64,000 bases of DNA from an uncultured Victivallis sp. (lineage in GTDB: Bacteria; Verrucomicrobiota; Lentisphaeria; Victivallales; Victivallaceae): contig CALXNS010000007.1 in the NCBI GenBank assembly GCA_944389815.1, positions 1 to 64,000 on the forward strand, given 5' to 3'. The notes under the pieces are model-generated. The model had not been told where the DNA came from. It saw only the letters and a list, made by a program, of their open reading frames with translations, and did no database searches. A program made the position numbers and the translations under genes. Of this stretch, positions 45,097-54,131 are shown piece by piece (position 1 is the first letter of the stretch; each line of letters starts with the position of its first letter).

Positions 45097-45934
45097 ACTT
45101 CTCCGCCATCTGGAGTCGCGTTTTGCCGCCGCGGGGGTGGAATCTCCCCGGGTGGAGGCGGAAATTCTGCTCCGGGAGTGCGCCGGAATTGGTGCGCTGG
45201 AACTGGCGCTGGACGCGGCGCGGGAAGTTCCGGCGGAGGCGACGGAACGAATTCTGGCGCTGGCGGCCCGGCGGGAGTTGCGCGAACCTTTGCAATATCT
45301 GCTGGGCAAGGCGTGGTTCATGGATCTGGAGCTCGAGGTGACGCCGGCGGTATTGATTCCGCGTCCTGAGACTGAACTTCTGGTGGAGTGGGTGGTTGAA
45401 CGTCTACCGCGGGGCGGACGGCTGCTCGATCTCGGTACCGGTTCGGGGGCGATTGCGCTTTCCGTGGCGTCGATGCGTCCCGACGCGGAGGTGACCGGGG
45501 TGGATGTGAGTGTGGCCGCGCTGACGGTGGCGAAACGGAATCGCAGGGCATTGCATCTGGAAGAGCGGGTACGGTTATTGGAGTCGAATCTTTTTTCCGG
45601 TGTGGAGGGCGAAAAATTCGATCTGGTCGCGGCAAATCTGCCCTATGTAACCGATTCCGAATATCTCGAACTCGCGCCCGAGGTGCGCGATTACGAACCT
45701 CGTCTGGCATTGACCGCCCCGGATGAAGGATTCGCGCTGATCGAAGCGGCAGCCGCGGCGCTGCCGGGACATCTCCAGCCCGGAGGCGGAGCGATTTTCG
45801 AACTTGCGCCGCATCAGGCCGGGCGTCTTGCCGGAGTGTTGAGTTCCGGTGGCTTGTTTCGGGCGGTGGAGATCCGGCGCGATTTGACCGGGCGGGAACG
45901 TTTCGTAGTCGGGATGATTCGACCGGCTGAGTGA
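45083..45934 (+). CDS. prmC: Peptide chain release factor N5-glutamine methyltransferase PrmC
   Basis: A 283-residue HemK/PrmC protein: N-terminal helical domain (about 1-75), then the AdoMet motif LLDLGTGSGAIALS and the active-site motif. The latter reads Asn185-Leu-Pro-Tyr (ANLPYV) where the usual motif is NPPY. It methylates the GGQ glutamine of release factors. ATG 45083 was chosen because it lies just before the murG stop, giving a 14-base overlap and MRNRELLRHL, a typical start. The ftsW-murG-prmC order is unusual; prfA is not nearby. Confidence 0.88.
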   Translation: MRNRELLRHLESRFAAAGVESPRVEAEILLRECAGIGALELALDAAREVPAEATERILALAARRELREPLQYLLGKAWFMDLELEVTPAVLIPRPETELLVEWVVERLPRGGRLLDLGTGSGAIALSVASMRPDAEVTGVDVSVAALTVAKRNRRALHLEERVRLLESNLFSGVEGEKFDLVAANLPYVTDSEYLELAPEVRDYEPRLALTAPDEGFALIEAAAAALPGHLQPGGGAIFELAPHQAGRLAGVLSSGGLFRAVEIRRDLTGRERFVVGMIRPAE

Positions 45935-45961
45935 AAATCAGGATTTTTTCCTTTCGGGTTC

Positions 45962-45990
45962 TTGCATTTTTACCTGGAGTCCGGTATAAT
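45962..45990 (+). promoter_or_regulatory. Promoter upstream of the LacI-pseudopilin-hydrolase locus
   Basis: TTGCAT (45962-45967), 17-base spacer, perfect TATAAT (45985-45990). Ten bases past the expected start, ATGGC-GAAA-GCCAT (46006-46019) followed by seven T looks like a weak attenuator; GCGCG..CGCGC further on could be an operator. Confidence 0.65.
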
Positions 45991-46069
45991 ATTATAATGT
46001 TGGGCATGGCGAAAGCCATATTTTTTTGCGCGGGTTTATATCGCGCGGTATAAGCATTGGAGCAGGAGC

Positions 46070-47077
46070 ATGCCGAAGAGAATTACCGTATCGATGGTTG
46101 CAGAACGCGCCGGAGTTTCGCGCGGCGTGGTTTACGCCGTGCTCAATCCGGAGAAAAAGACCAACATCGGTGTCGGCGAGGAGAAACGCGAAGCAGTTCG
46201 GCGGGTGCTGGATGAACTTGGTTACATTCCGGATATGAGTGCGCGGGCGCTGGCCTCGGGGCGGACGTCCCGGATCGGCATTTTAATGAGCGTGTACAAA
46301 CCGGTCGGCATGCGGATCGGCGCGACGATTCAGGAGGCGTTGACGAATCGCTCCTATGCGGTGCTGCTGGAATATCATCAGTCGTCGCCCGAACGGGAGC
46401 GGGAGCGGCTCAAGTTGTTTTTTGCACACGGGATCGACGCATTGGTGATCAGCCGGACGTCGCCGGAATACAATTGTGATCTGCTCGACCGCTTTCTGGA
46501 AGCGGGAATCCGGGTAATCAGCCTGGGAGATGACGATGTGACCCGGCCGGAAATGGACAGCGTGGCGTTTGATTCGGTCAGCGAGATGCTGGAAATCGTC
46601 CGGCATGCGGAGGCGTACGGGTATCGGCGGATGGCGTATCTGGGATTGGCTGATCAACTTGATTACGGGGTGGAGATACGCGGTCAGCGATTCCGGGAAG
46701 CGGTTGCGCGTTACGAAGATCTGATGTACTGTGGGTCAGAGCGGATCGCATCGTTTGATGAATTGTTGCGCTACGCGGAGCGCCTGCGTCGGCCGGATGC
46801 GCCGGAGCTGGTGGCCTGTTTCAACGATGAACTGGCTGACTCTCTGGTGAAGGCGTTGAGGATCAAAGGAATTCGCGTTCCGGACGATATCGGCGTCACC
46901 GGCATCGACGGCGTGCCGGATCCGATGTTCGCCATGCCGCTTACGACGATGCGGCTGCCGATCCGAGAGATGGCCGAAGCGGTATGCGAAGTCTTGACGA
47001 AGCCGGAGATCGGGCAGCATATCGTGCTTCAGCCGAAATGGATATCTGGGGCGACGACGAGAAATTCGTGTCGATAA
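46070..47077 (+). CDS. LacI family transcriptional regulator
   Basis: A 335-residue protein with the LacI helix-turn-helix (MPKRITVSMVAERAGVSRGVVYAVLN), hinge near residues 50-58, and a sugar-binding effector domain with FNDELADSLVKAL and a C-terminal GVTGIDG segment. ATG 46070 has GGAG upstream. It precedes two pseudopilin-like genes and a hydrolase gene, so it probably regulates them in response to a carbohydrate. Its own promoter has a putative attenuator hairpin. Confidence 0.92.
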   Translation: MPKRITVSMVAERAGVSRGVVYAVLNPEKKTNIGVGEEKREAVRRVLDELGYIPDMSARALASGRTSRIGILMSVYKPVGMRIGATIQEALTNRSYAVLLEYHQSSPERERERLKLFFAHGIDALVISRTSPEYNCDLLDRFLEAGIRVISLGDDDVTRPEMDSVAFDSVSEMLEIVRHAEAYGYRRMAYLGLADQLDYGVEIRGQRFREAVARYEDLMYCGSERIASFDELLRYAERLRRPDAPELVACFNDELADSLVKALRIKGIRVPDDIGVTGIDGVPDPMFAMPLTTMRLPIREMAEAVCEVLTKPEIGQHIVLQPKWISGATTRNSCR

Positions 47078-47116
47078 ACAGCAGGGAAATGTTAAAAGAA
47101 GGGAGAGCGCGAAAGG

Positions 47117-47806
47117 ATGAGACGGAATTCATTGTTTACATTGATCGAGCTTCTGGTGGTGATTGCGATCATCGCGATACTTGCGGCGATGCTGCTGCCT
47201 TCGCTCAACAAGGCGCGCGAGACGGCGAAAAAGGCAAACTGTATGAATCAGCTCGGACAGGCGATGAAATCTTTTCAGTTTTATGCCGATGCGAATAACG
47301 ATTATTTCTTTTCCCACCAGAACCCCGGGTGCATTCCCTGGAGCAAGGTGCTGACGGATATGCAGCTCATCACGATGAATGCGATCACCTGTCCGTCCAC
47401 GAAACCGAATACAGGAACCCATATATGGAGTACTTACGGAGCGATGCGGCCGGATCTCGGCGACCGTACTTTCTATGATGCGAAAAAACTCGACTGGGGG
47501 GATTTCCTGGTCATTCCCGCAGGACAGGATGCCCGTTACATGTCGTTGCGGAAAATGCGGAATGTTTCGGACATCTTCTTCCTGGCCGACACGATCGTCG
47601 ATCCGGGAGCGACCTCCCGGCCGGGCGAAGGCGAATGGTGTTACAATCCGAGCGCGTTTGTTGAGGATGCCGCCATCAGCCTTACGCACAACGACAGCGC
47701 CAACATGGCCTATATTGACGGCCATGTCGCAAGTTCCGGCGAAAATGAGCTTCGGGCGAAGGGGGTTACGAAATATATGAAGGGCGGTTTCAAGTCAGGT
47801 GTCTGA
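47117..47806 (+). CDS. Prepilin-type N-terminal methylation / H-x9-DG protein
   Basis: A 229-residue protein: [28 protein letters not shown] with glutamate at mature position 5, and a C-terminal H-x9-DG motif ([14 protein letters not shown]). It parallels the protein at 104-829. GAAAGGATG gives the ribosome site. A second, degenerate paralogue follows immediately (starting 47808), then the secreted hydrolase gene, so these pseudopilin-like proteins may organise or anchor surface glycan processing; this is inferred. Confidence 0.87.
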   Translation: MRRNSLFTLIELLVVIAIIAILAAMLLPSLNKARETAKKANCMNQLGQAMKSFQFYADANNDYFFSHQNPGCIPWSKVLTDMQLITMNAITCPSTKPNTGTHIWSTYGAMRPDLGDRTFYDAKKLDWGDFLVIPAGQDARYMSLRKMRNVSDIFFLADTIVDPGATSRPGEGEWCYNPSAFVEDAAISLTHNDSANMAYIDGHVASSGENELRAKGVTKYMKGGFKSGV

Positions 47807-47807
47807 A

Positions 47808-48494
47808 GTGAGACGGAATTTTCTGTTGTTGGAAGTTGTGTTGCTTGCCGTATCTGCGGCGGTTTTGATTGTGTTTGCCGTGCCGTCGCTGACCCGGCTG
47901 CGGGCGGCGGCATTGGAGGCCGGCTGCATGGGGAATCTGGATCTCGGGATGAAGGCGTTTGCATCGTATGCGGCGGATAACGACGGCTGGATTTTTTCCC
48001 ACCTGCCGGGCACATCCGAATCCGTAACCGGAACGCCCTGGGGCGAGACGCTCTATCAGCAGAGACGGCTGCCGCTGGAGGTGCTGCGCTGTCCGATGCT
48101 GGAGGCGCGTGCCGGAGATTTCATCAATACCTACGGGATGCTGCGCACGACGCTGGAACCGGGGAATCATTTTTATCATGCCCGGATACGGCGCTGGGGG
48201 GATTTTGCCCGCAACGGTCGGGGTGCATTGTATTATCAGACAAGTTTGATGAAGGTTCCGGATCAGGTGATGACGCTTGGAGATACGGAAATTTACGAAG
48301 GCGACCACGCCGGAAGGGGATTTTTCGCCTATCACCCGGTCGTTCCCGCCGCGGGCAGCGCGTTTTCGTTGCGTCACGACCGCAAGGGAAATCTGAGCTT
48401 TGCCGATGGACATGCCGCCGCCTTCGCCGGGAAGGAGCTGATCGGACTCGGGTTCAACTGCTGGGTGGAGGAGGGAAGCGCCAAGATGCGTTGA
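47808..48494 (+). CDS. Degenerate prepilin-like H-x9-DG protein
   Basis: A 228-residue protein starting at GTG 47808. Its N-terminus NFLLLEVVLLAVSAAVLI keeps the acidic residue at the position of the pilin Glu5 (in LLLE) but not the FTLIE consensus. The C-terminal H-x9-DG motif is intact (HDRKGNLSFADGHA). It begins 2 bases after the previous stop, with AGGTG as a weak ribosome site. The changed leader suggests it may not be cleaved or assembled like its neighbour. Confidence 0.75.
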   Translation: MRRNFLLLEVVLLAVSAAVLIVFAVPSLTRLRAAALEAGCMGNLDLGMKAFASYAADNDGWIFSHLPGTSESVTGTPWGETLYQQRRLPLEVLRCPMLEARAGDFINTYGMLRTTLEPGNHFYHARIRRWGDFARNGRGALYYQTSLMKVPDQVMTLGDTEIYEGDHAGRGFFAYHPVVPAAGSAFSLRHDRKGNLSFADGHAAAFAGKELIGLGFNCWVEEGSAKMR

Positions 48495-48636
48495 AACGTG
48501 ACGTGGTGCGGCACCGGGCGGAAAAAGGGAAAATCGTAGTGTAATTGCCGGAAGACTGCGTGTCGTGAAAAGGGAAATTCGCGGCACGGAATGGAGTGTG
48601 GTCCGGAAGAGCAGAATCAGGAGGGAGGAAGAAAGG

Positions 48637-51573
48637 ATGTTGCGAGTCGTAACCATGATCGGAGCCGTGCTGGCCGCAGGGGCGGTGTTCGCCGCGGAAA
48701 TGCGACCGTTGCCGTGGTCGGCGGAACTCAATAAGCCGGAGCGTTATCGCGCGAACAGTTCAGGAGAGATGAAAATTTCCCGCGATGCGGAATCTGACGC
48801 ATTGCGTTTCGACATGAAATTCAAGCCGGGTACGGATTTCTGGTGTTATCCGGTATTCACGTTTCAGGCGCCGTTCGAATGCTTTCCGGATGCCGAGGAG
48901 ATGCGGTTCGATGTGCGGGTCGAATCGAACGATCCGGCGAAACCGGTGAAACTTGCCTATGTGATGGTTGAAGGCAACGAGATGATCGCATACCCCAAAC
49001 CGACCGGCGAATGGCAGGAAGTGCGTATCGATCTCAAGGAGAAGGTGAAGGCCCCGGAACAGGCCGGATTTTTCCGGATCGGCATCAACCCGACGGCGGA
49101 TGAAGCGACGCTCTTTCTGCGCAATGTGCAGTTCTTGAGTTCGCGGAAACCTTCGGGGAAAATGGATGCGGCATGGGCGGTGATTCCCGCGGCGCCGGGG
49201 ACGGTTTTCACGGAGAAGGAACCGTTGAAGTTTACGCTTCGCGACGGATTTCAGGTGCCGTGTGAATATGTGGTGCGCGACTGGCAGGGAAAGGAAGTTG
49301 CAAATGGAACGTGGCCGGATGAGGGGCGCGGCGAGTTGAATCTCGATGCGTTGCCGCTCGGATATTATACGTTGACGCTCGACTCTCCGGCGATGGATTT
49401 TGACGGCGTCCGCGGCTTCGGAATCGTGGTCGATCCAGGGGCTCGAAAGCGCAATCCGGAAAGTTTCTTCGCGATGGACACCGCGCAGAGCTGGCTGGGA
49501 CGCGCCGGTGCGGAGAATACCCGCCATCCGTACAACGGGTTTGAGACGATCTCCGAATTGTGCCGCCGCGCCGGGCTGGAGATCGTCCGTGAACGTCTCA
49601 GCTGGAGCGAATGCGAACCTCAACCCGGCGAATTCACCTGGAAGCAGTATATGGAGAATGCCGATCTTTTAAGCGAACGCGGCGTCAAGGTTTCCGGGAT
49701 GTACCATAATTGTCCGAACTGGGCGCGGAGTCATTCGGAGAAGCTGCCGGATGATCTGGTCGCGACCTACCGTTTCGCCGCCCGGGCGGCAAAGGATTTC
49801 GAAGGGAAGATGGCCGACTGGGAGTTCTGGAATGAGCAGGATATCGGGTTTTCGCTGGAACCTGCGTGGGATTTCGCGGCGAACTTGAAGGCGGCTTACC
49901 TCGGATTCAAGTCAACGGTGCCGGAGTTGCCGGTGCTGATGGGGGGCATTGCTGTTTCCCCGCTCAAGAATTATAACGATGTGGTCATGGAGAACGATAC
50001 AATCGAATTTTTCGACATCTTCAATGTCCACACCTATCGTCAGCTCTGCGAGTATCCCGAGTTCGCCGCGGGCATTCACGCCTTCATGAAGAAGCACGGC
50101 ATGGAACATACGCCGCTGTGGCTCACGGAATGCGGTCCGGTGGTCGAAGGCAGTGCCCGTGGAACAAGTTATATGAAAGGGTTGCGGGCGCATTCCCCGG
50201 AACAGGAGATGTTAATTGCCGAATTCGCACCAAAGAGTCAGATCACGATGCAGTCGCTCGGATTCGATCGCGATTTTTATTTCGTGCTCTCTCCCTACAA
50301 TGAGCAGGACGGCGCCAAGGACTGGGGATTGATGCGGCGTGACTTCAGCGCCAAACCGGGGTATTTCGCCTTCGCCAACCTGACCAATCAACTGGGGGCG
50401 GCAACCTATCTGGGGACGTATGACACCGTGCCCGGGGTGCGCGGTTATCTTTATGCGCAGCCGGACGGGAGCCGGACGCTGGTGTTCTGGAGCGAGTCCG
50501 AAGTGGACACCTCGGGGGTGATTCCCAATTTGAAGCCGGATAATCTGTTTGTGCGGGAGGTTTCCATCCCGTCCGATACGGACGCGGTGCTGACGGACAA
50601 CTTCGGCGCTTCGCGTCCGGTTGCCGCGGAGAATGGCGCAATCAAATTGACCGCGACCCGTTATCCCGCGTATCTTTCCGGACTGCGGGAGCTTGAACCG
50701 AGCACGCCTTTCGTCAAACGGGAACTGCGCCCGGCGGCGGATTCGGGACGTGATAAGACGGTGATTTTCAAGACGGTGCTCGGCGATGCGTTTCTTTTGA
50801 GCGCGGGCAAGGATTTCGTCGAATTGAAGACGGTTCCGGCTCCGATGACTGTTGAGGTATTCAATCTCTCCAATGAACCGAAGACCGGCACGATCGAGGT
50901 TGCCGGAGCGAAGCTTGAGGGATTGCCGGAGACGGTGACGGTGCCGGCGTTCGGAAAAGTGTCTCTTCCGGTAAAGCTCGATCCGCAGTTGAACGATGGT
51001 GAATTTGAGACGAAGATGGTGCTGTCCGGAAAGTTCAACGGTCGGGAGACGACCCGGCTGGTCATGCCGATCCTGCAGTTCAGCAACATGCTCAAGACCA
51101 CCCGGCAGCAGCCGTGGCACGAGGCGGGCGATCCCGGCCGCTGGATGACCAATTCCGCCGGGAAGCAGAATATTTCGTATGACGAGGCGGAGAAAGCGGT
51201 GGTGTTCCGGACGGAATTTCCGCGTGGCGTCGACCGCTGGACGTATCCGGTGCTGCAGCTGCAACTGCCGCAGGAGTCGTTGGCGGGGGCGTATGGCGTT
51301 GCCTTCAACTACAAGGTGGCGGATCCGGCTTTAATCAAGCAATCGCTCCTGATGGCGGTCACCGGTGATGATAAGGAGCGCGGCAAGGCGACCTACATTC
51401 AGTTTACCGTGCCGGACGGGGAGTGGAATGAGATCGTTGTACCGTTCCCGCCGGAAATCGATCCGGATGACATTCGCATGTTGCGGCTCGGTCATAACGT
51501 CGAAACGAAAGGTGGCGATATCTTCGAGGCGAAAATGCGCAATTTCCGGGTGCTCTATATGGATCGGAAATAA
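48637..51573 (+). CDS. Secreted clan-A glycoside hydrolase flanked by two similar beta-sandwich domains
   Basis: A 978-residue protein with a signal peptide (MLRVVTMIGAVLAAGAVFA). The barrel in the middle has the acid/base candidate Glu400 in FWNEQD and the nucleophile candidate Glu498 in WLTECGP, typical of GH39/GH5-like clan-A enzymes. Its N-terminal domain (about residues 30-180) and C-terminal domain (about 830-975) resemble each other (WCYPVFTF against WTYPVLQL), indicating a duplicated carbohydrate-binding-type module at both ends. ATG 48637 was chosen because GGAGG and AAAGGA lie just upstream and the signal peptide begins there. A bidirectional terminator follows. Confidence 0.8.
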   Translation: MLRVVTMIGAVLAAGAVFAAEMRPLPWSAELNKPERYRANSSGEMKISRDAESDALRFDMKFKPGTDFWCYPVFTFQAPFECFPDAEEMRFDVRVESNDPAKPVKLAYVMVEGNEMIAYPKPTGEWQEVRIDLKEKVKAPEQAGFFRIGINPTADEATLFLRNVQFLSSRKPSGKMDAAWAVIPAAPGTVFTEKEPLKFTLRDGFQVPCEYVVRDWQGKEVANGTWPDEGRGELNLDALPLGYYTLTLDSPAMDFDGVRGFGIVVDPGARKRNPESFFAMDTAQSWLGRAGAENTRHPYNGFETISELCRRAGLEIVRERLSWSECEPQPGEFTWKQYMENADLLSERGVKVSGMYHNCPNWARSHSEKLPDDLVATYRFAARAAKDFEGKMADWEFWNEQDIGFSLEPAWDFAANLKAAYLGFKSTVPELPVLMGGIAVSPLKNYNDVVMENDTIEFFDIFNVHTYRQLCEYPEFAAGIHAFMKKHGMEHTPLWLTECGPVVEGSARGTSYMKGLRAHSPEQEMLIAEFAPKSQITMQSLGFDRDFYFVLSPYNEQDGAKDWGLMRRDFSAKPGYFAFANLTNQLGAATYLGTYDTVPGVRGYLYAQPDGSRTLVFWSESEVDTSGVIPNLKPDNLFVREVSIPSDTDAVLTDNFGASRPVAAENGAIKLTATRYPAYLSGLRELEPSTPFVKRELRPAADSGRDKTVIFKTVLGDAFLLSAGKDFVELKTVPAPMTVEVFNLSNEPKTGTIEVAGAKLEGLPETVTVPAFGKVSLPVKLDPQLNDGEFETKMVLSGKFNGRETTRLVMPILQFSNMLKTTRQQPWHEAGDPGRWMTNSAGKQNISYDEAEKAVVFRTEFPRGVDRWTYPVLQLQLPQESLAGAYGVAFNYKVADPALIKQSLLMAVTGDDKERGKATYIQFTVPDGEWNEIVVPFPPEIDPDDIRMLRLGHNVETKGGDIFEAKMRNFRVLYMDRK

Positions 51574-51612
51574 TCTGCGTTTCCAATGAATGCGATTCGG
51601 TCGCGTTTCCTG

Positions 51613-51639
51613 AAAAAACGGGAGACGCGGCCGTTTTTT
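51613..51639. terminator. Bidirectional intrinsic terminator
   Basis: AAAAAACGG (51613-51621), 9-base loop, CCGTTTTTT (51631-51639): a perfect nine-base stem with an A-run and T-run on opposite sides. It lies between the convergent hydrolase gene and murJ, serving both strands. Confidence 0.88.
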
Positions 51640-51670
51640 CCGACACGAATTATCGGCTGAAAACGAAAGA

Positions 51671-53287
51671 TCAGGATTCGATTTTTCTGCGGCGCAGTGT
51701 GCTGAACAGTTCGCCGACTTCCGCGGCCCTGAAGATGGCGTTCAATGCGAGATAGCCGACGCCGAAAAGCGTCATGAGAACGAGGAAGGCGGGAAATTCT
51801 CCGCCGAATCCGGGCAGTGTCAGACGTTCCCGCAGCAGAGGGTACAATGCATACAGCACCGCGCCGATCAACGCGGCGAAGGTCAACGAACGGAAGAACG
51901 TCAGCGACAGACGCTTCCATTGCAATGAGAACCCCTCTCTGTAAAGATGCCGCATGAGAAGGAAATTATTCAGCATCGAACCGAGCACCGTCGCCAGCGC
52001 GATTCCCCCCTGCCGCAGATGCCACATCAAACAGAGGTTGAGTACGATGTTCGCTCCGATGGCGCAGAGCGAGGCGCGCAGCGGAACGGTCATCATTTTT
52101 CTGGCGTAGAAGACCGGCGTGATGACCTTCAATGCGCAGAAGGAGGGGATGCCCGCCCCGTAGAAGATCGCAACATAGCGCGTCGCCTCCAGATCGTCGA
52201 GCGTATAATTGTTTCCGAGGCAGAGAATGCGGATCAATGGTTCCCAGAAGAACATCACCGCAATTCCCATCGGCACGCAGACGAAGTAAACATGCCGCAG
52301 ACTGAAAACGAGATCTTCGGCCATTTCATCGGTTCTTCCGGCGGCGGCCGAATGGGCCATGTTGGCCATCAGAACCGAACCGAGGGCGATGGCGAAAATT
52401 CCGATCGGGAGATCGACGATCCGATCGACGTTGTAGAGCGCGGGCACGGCCTGCGGGCCGAGTCCGATCGCGAGCGTCCGGTCGATGATGAAACTCACCT
52501 GGAGGGCGGATTGACCGATCAGCCCGGGCAATACGAGCTCCCAGAGCCGTTTCAGAATCGAATGGTCGCGGAACGCGGCGAGTTTCAATTGCGGAAAACG
52601 ACCGTGGTGGTGAAGCAGAAGCAACATCAACACAAGCTGCAATGCGCCGGCAAGCAGCACGAGCCAGGAGAGGGTGTTGAGAAATTGCGGCAGTTGTTCC
52701 AGTGTCAGATGTCGCCGCCAGCCCCATGCCAGGCCGCCGATCAGGAAGAAATTGAGCAGAAGTCCGCCGAGTGCGGGCAGAAAAAATTCATGCCGGGTGT
52801 TGAGCACTGCGCCGACCACGCCGATCAGACAGATGAAAAACGCATAGGGCATCAGGAGCGGAATCAGCGTGAGAGCAAGCTGGATTCGTTCGGTCGTCAA
52901 CAGCGGAAAAGCCGCTTGTGCCGCGGGAAGCGTGGTGAGTGAACGCAATCCGATCGCAATTGCCGAAACAACGACGACCACCCCGGCGAGCAGCGCGCTG
53001 AGGACGGCGAAGACCACGGTCAATTCACGCCGGACCCGTTCCGGCCCTTCTTCCTTTTCTGCCTGGGTAACCAGCGGAATCAAAGCGTTGCCGAGAGCGC
53101 CTTCGCCGAGAAGACGGCGAAAGAGATTCGGAATTGAAAAGGCCAGAAACCAGGCGCCGGCGATGCTGCCGCCGCCGAGGACGCGCGCTTCGAACATGAC
53201 CCGTACCAGGCCGAGAATCCGGCTGGCGAAGGTTGCAAGTGAAACGCCGAGCGAACTTTTCAGAAGTCTGGAGCCAGAGTCGGCCAT
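51671..53287 (-). CDS. murJ: Lipid II flippase MurJ
   Basis: A 538-residue membrane protein of the MviN/MurJ family: N-terminal SRLLKSSLGVSLATFASRILGLVRVMFEARVLG, then FSIPNLFRRLLGEGALGNALIPLVTQ, and about fourteen hydrophobic segments. It flips lipid II to the outer face of the inner membrane for peptidoglycan synthesis. ATG 53287. It is the downstream gene of a leftward group that starts further upstream with pdxJ. Confidence 0.93.
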   Translation of the reverse strand: MADSGSRLLKSSLGVSLATFASRILGLVRVMFEARVLGGGSIAGAWFLAFSIPNLFRRLLGEGALGNALIPLVTQAEKEEGPERVRRELTVVFAVLSALLAGVVVVVSAIAIGLRSLTTLPAAQAAFPLLTTERIQLALTLIPLLMPYAFFICLIGVVGAVLNTRHEFFLPALGGLLLNFFLIGGLAWGWRRHLTLEQLPQFLNTLSWLVLLAGALQLVLMLLLLHHHGRFPQLKLAAFRDHSILKRLWELVLPGLIGQSALQVSFIIDRTLAIGLGPQAVPALYNVDRIVDLPIGIFAIALGSVLMANMAHSAAAGRTDEMAEDLVFSLRHVYFVCVPMGIAVMFFWEPLIRILCLGNNYTLDDLEATRYVAIFYGAGIPSFCALKVITPVFYARKMMTVPLRASLCAIGANIVLNLCLMWHLRQGGIALATVLGSMLNNFLLMRHLYREGFSLQWKRLSLTFFRSLTFAALIGAVLYALYPLLRERLTLPGFGGEFPAFLVLMTLFGVGYLALNAIFRAAEVGELFSTLRRRKIES

Positions 53288-53312
53288 GAGATCAATGAAT
53301 TCCGTTGGGTTG

Positions 53313-54038
53313 TCAGTCGCCGAGGCGATATGGTTTCATGCATTCGATCATCTCGCGGACCGCCTGTTCCATGCCGACCATGATGGCGCGTCCGACGATG
53401 CAGTGACCGATGTTGAGCTCGCACAGATGGGGAATGGTCAGAATTCCGGAGATGTTTTCGTAATCGATGCCGTGCCCGGCGTTGACCTTCAAGCCCCGGG
53501 TGTGGGCGTAAACGGCGCCGTCATGGAGGCGTTGAAGTTCGACTTCGCGTTCGGCGCCGCGGGTATTGGAATATTTCCCGGTGTGCAGTTCGACGTAATC
53601 GGCGCCGCATTGGTGTGCCGCGTCTAGCTGTTGCATCTCAGGATCGATGAACAAGCTGACCGTAATGCCGCGGGATTTGAGTTTTTCCGTTGCGCGCCGC
53701 ACCTTTTCGAACTGGCCGGCCACATCGAGTCCGCCTTCGGTGGTCAGTTCGGTGCGTTTCTCCGGCACGAGGCAGCAGCTGTTCGGTTTGATTTCCATGG
53801 CGATGGCGACCATTTCATCGGTGACGGCCATCTCCATATTCAGGCGTCGCACCTGCTTTGCCAGGGCGCGGATATCGGCGTCCTGAATGTGGCGGCGGTC
53901 TTCGCGCAGATGGGCGGTGATGCCCCAGGCGCCGGCCTTCTCACAGAGAATGGCCGCTTCCAGCGGACTGGGCGATTCGGCCAGCCGTGCCTGACGCACG
54001 GTGGCGACGTGATCGACATTGACACCAAGATTCAACAT
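53313..54038 (-). CDS. pdxJ: Pyridoxine 5'-phosphate synthase PdxJ
   Basis: A 241-residue barrel enzyme: LGVNVDHVATVRQARL near the N-terminus and GLKVNAGHGIDYENI toward the end, both diagnostic. It condenses 1-deoxy-xylulose-5-phosphate and 3-amino-2-oxopropyl phosphate to pyridoxine phosphate. ATG 54038 has AAGGTG upstream; an upstream in-frame extension (MNPEFLQGVII) lacks conservation features. It lies 25 bases upstream of murJ in the same orientation. Confidence 0.94.
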   Translation of the reverse strand: MLNLGVNVDHVATVRQARLAESPSPLEAAILCEKAGAWGITAHLREDRRHIQDADIRALAKQVRRLNMEMAVTDEMVAIAMEIKPNSCCLVPEKRTELTTEGGLDVAGQFEKVRRATEKLKSRGITVSLFIDPEMQQLDAAHQCGADYVELHTGKYSNTRGAEREVELQRLHDGAVYAHTRGLKVNAGHGIDYENISGILTIPHLCELNIGHCIVGRAIMVGMEQAVREMIECMKPYRLGD

Positions 54039-54098
54039 GATAATCACACCTTGTAAAAATTCCGGATTCAACGTTTCCGGTTCTGTTTTTTTGGCAAC

Positions 54099-54123
54099 GT
54101 GCGGGACTCGAAGTTTCCCGCAC
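54099..54123. other. Inverted repeat between hisD and pdxJ
   Basis: GTGCGGGA (54099-54106) pairs with TCCCGCAC (54116-54123), an eight-base perfect stem with a nine-base loop. No T-run follows in the direction of hisD transcription, so it may be a weak or partial terminator, or an mRNA element. Confidence 0.45.
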
Positions 54124-54131
54124 GGGATGAA

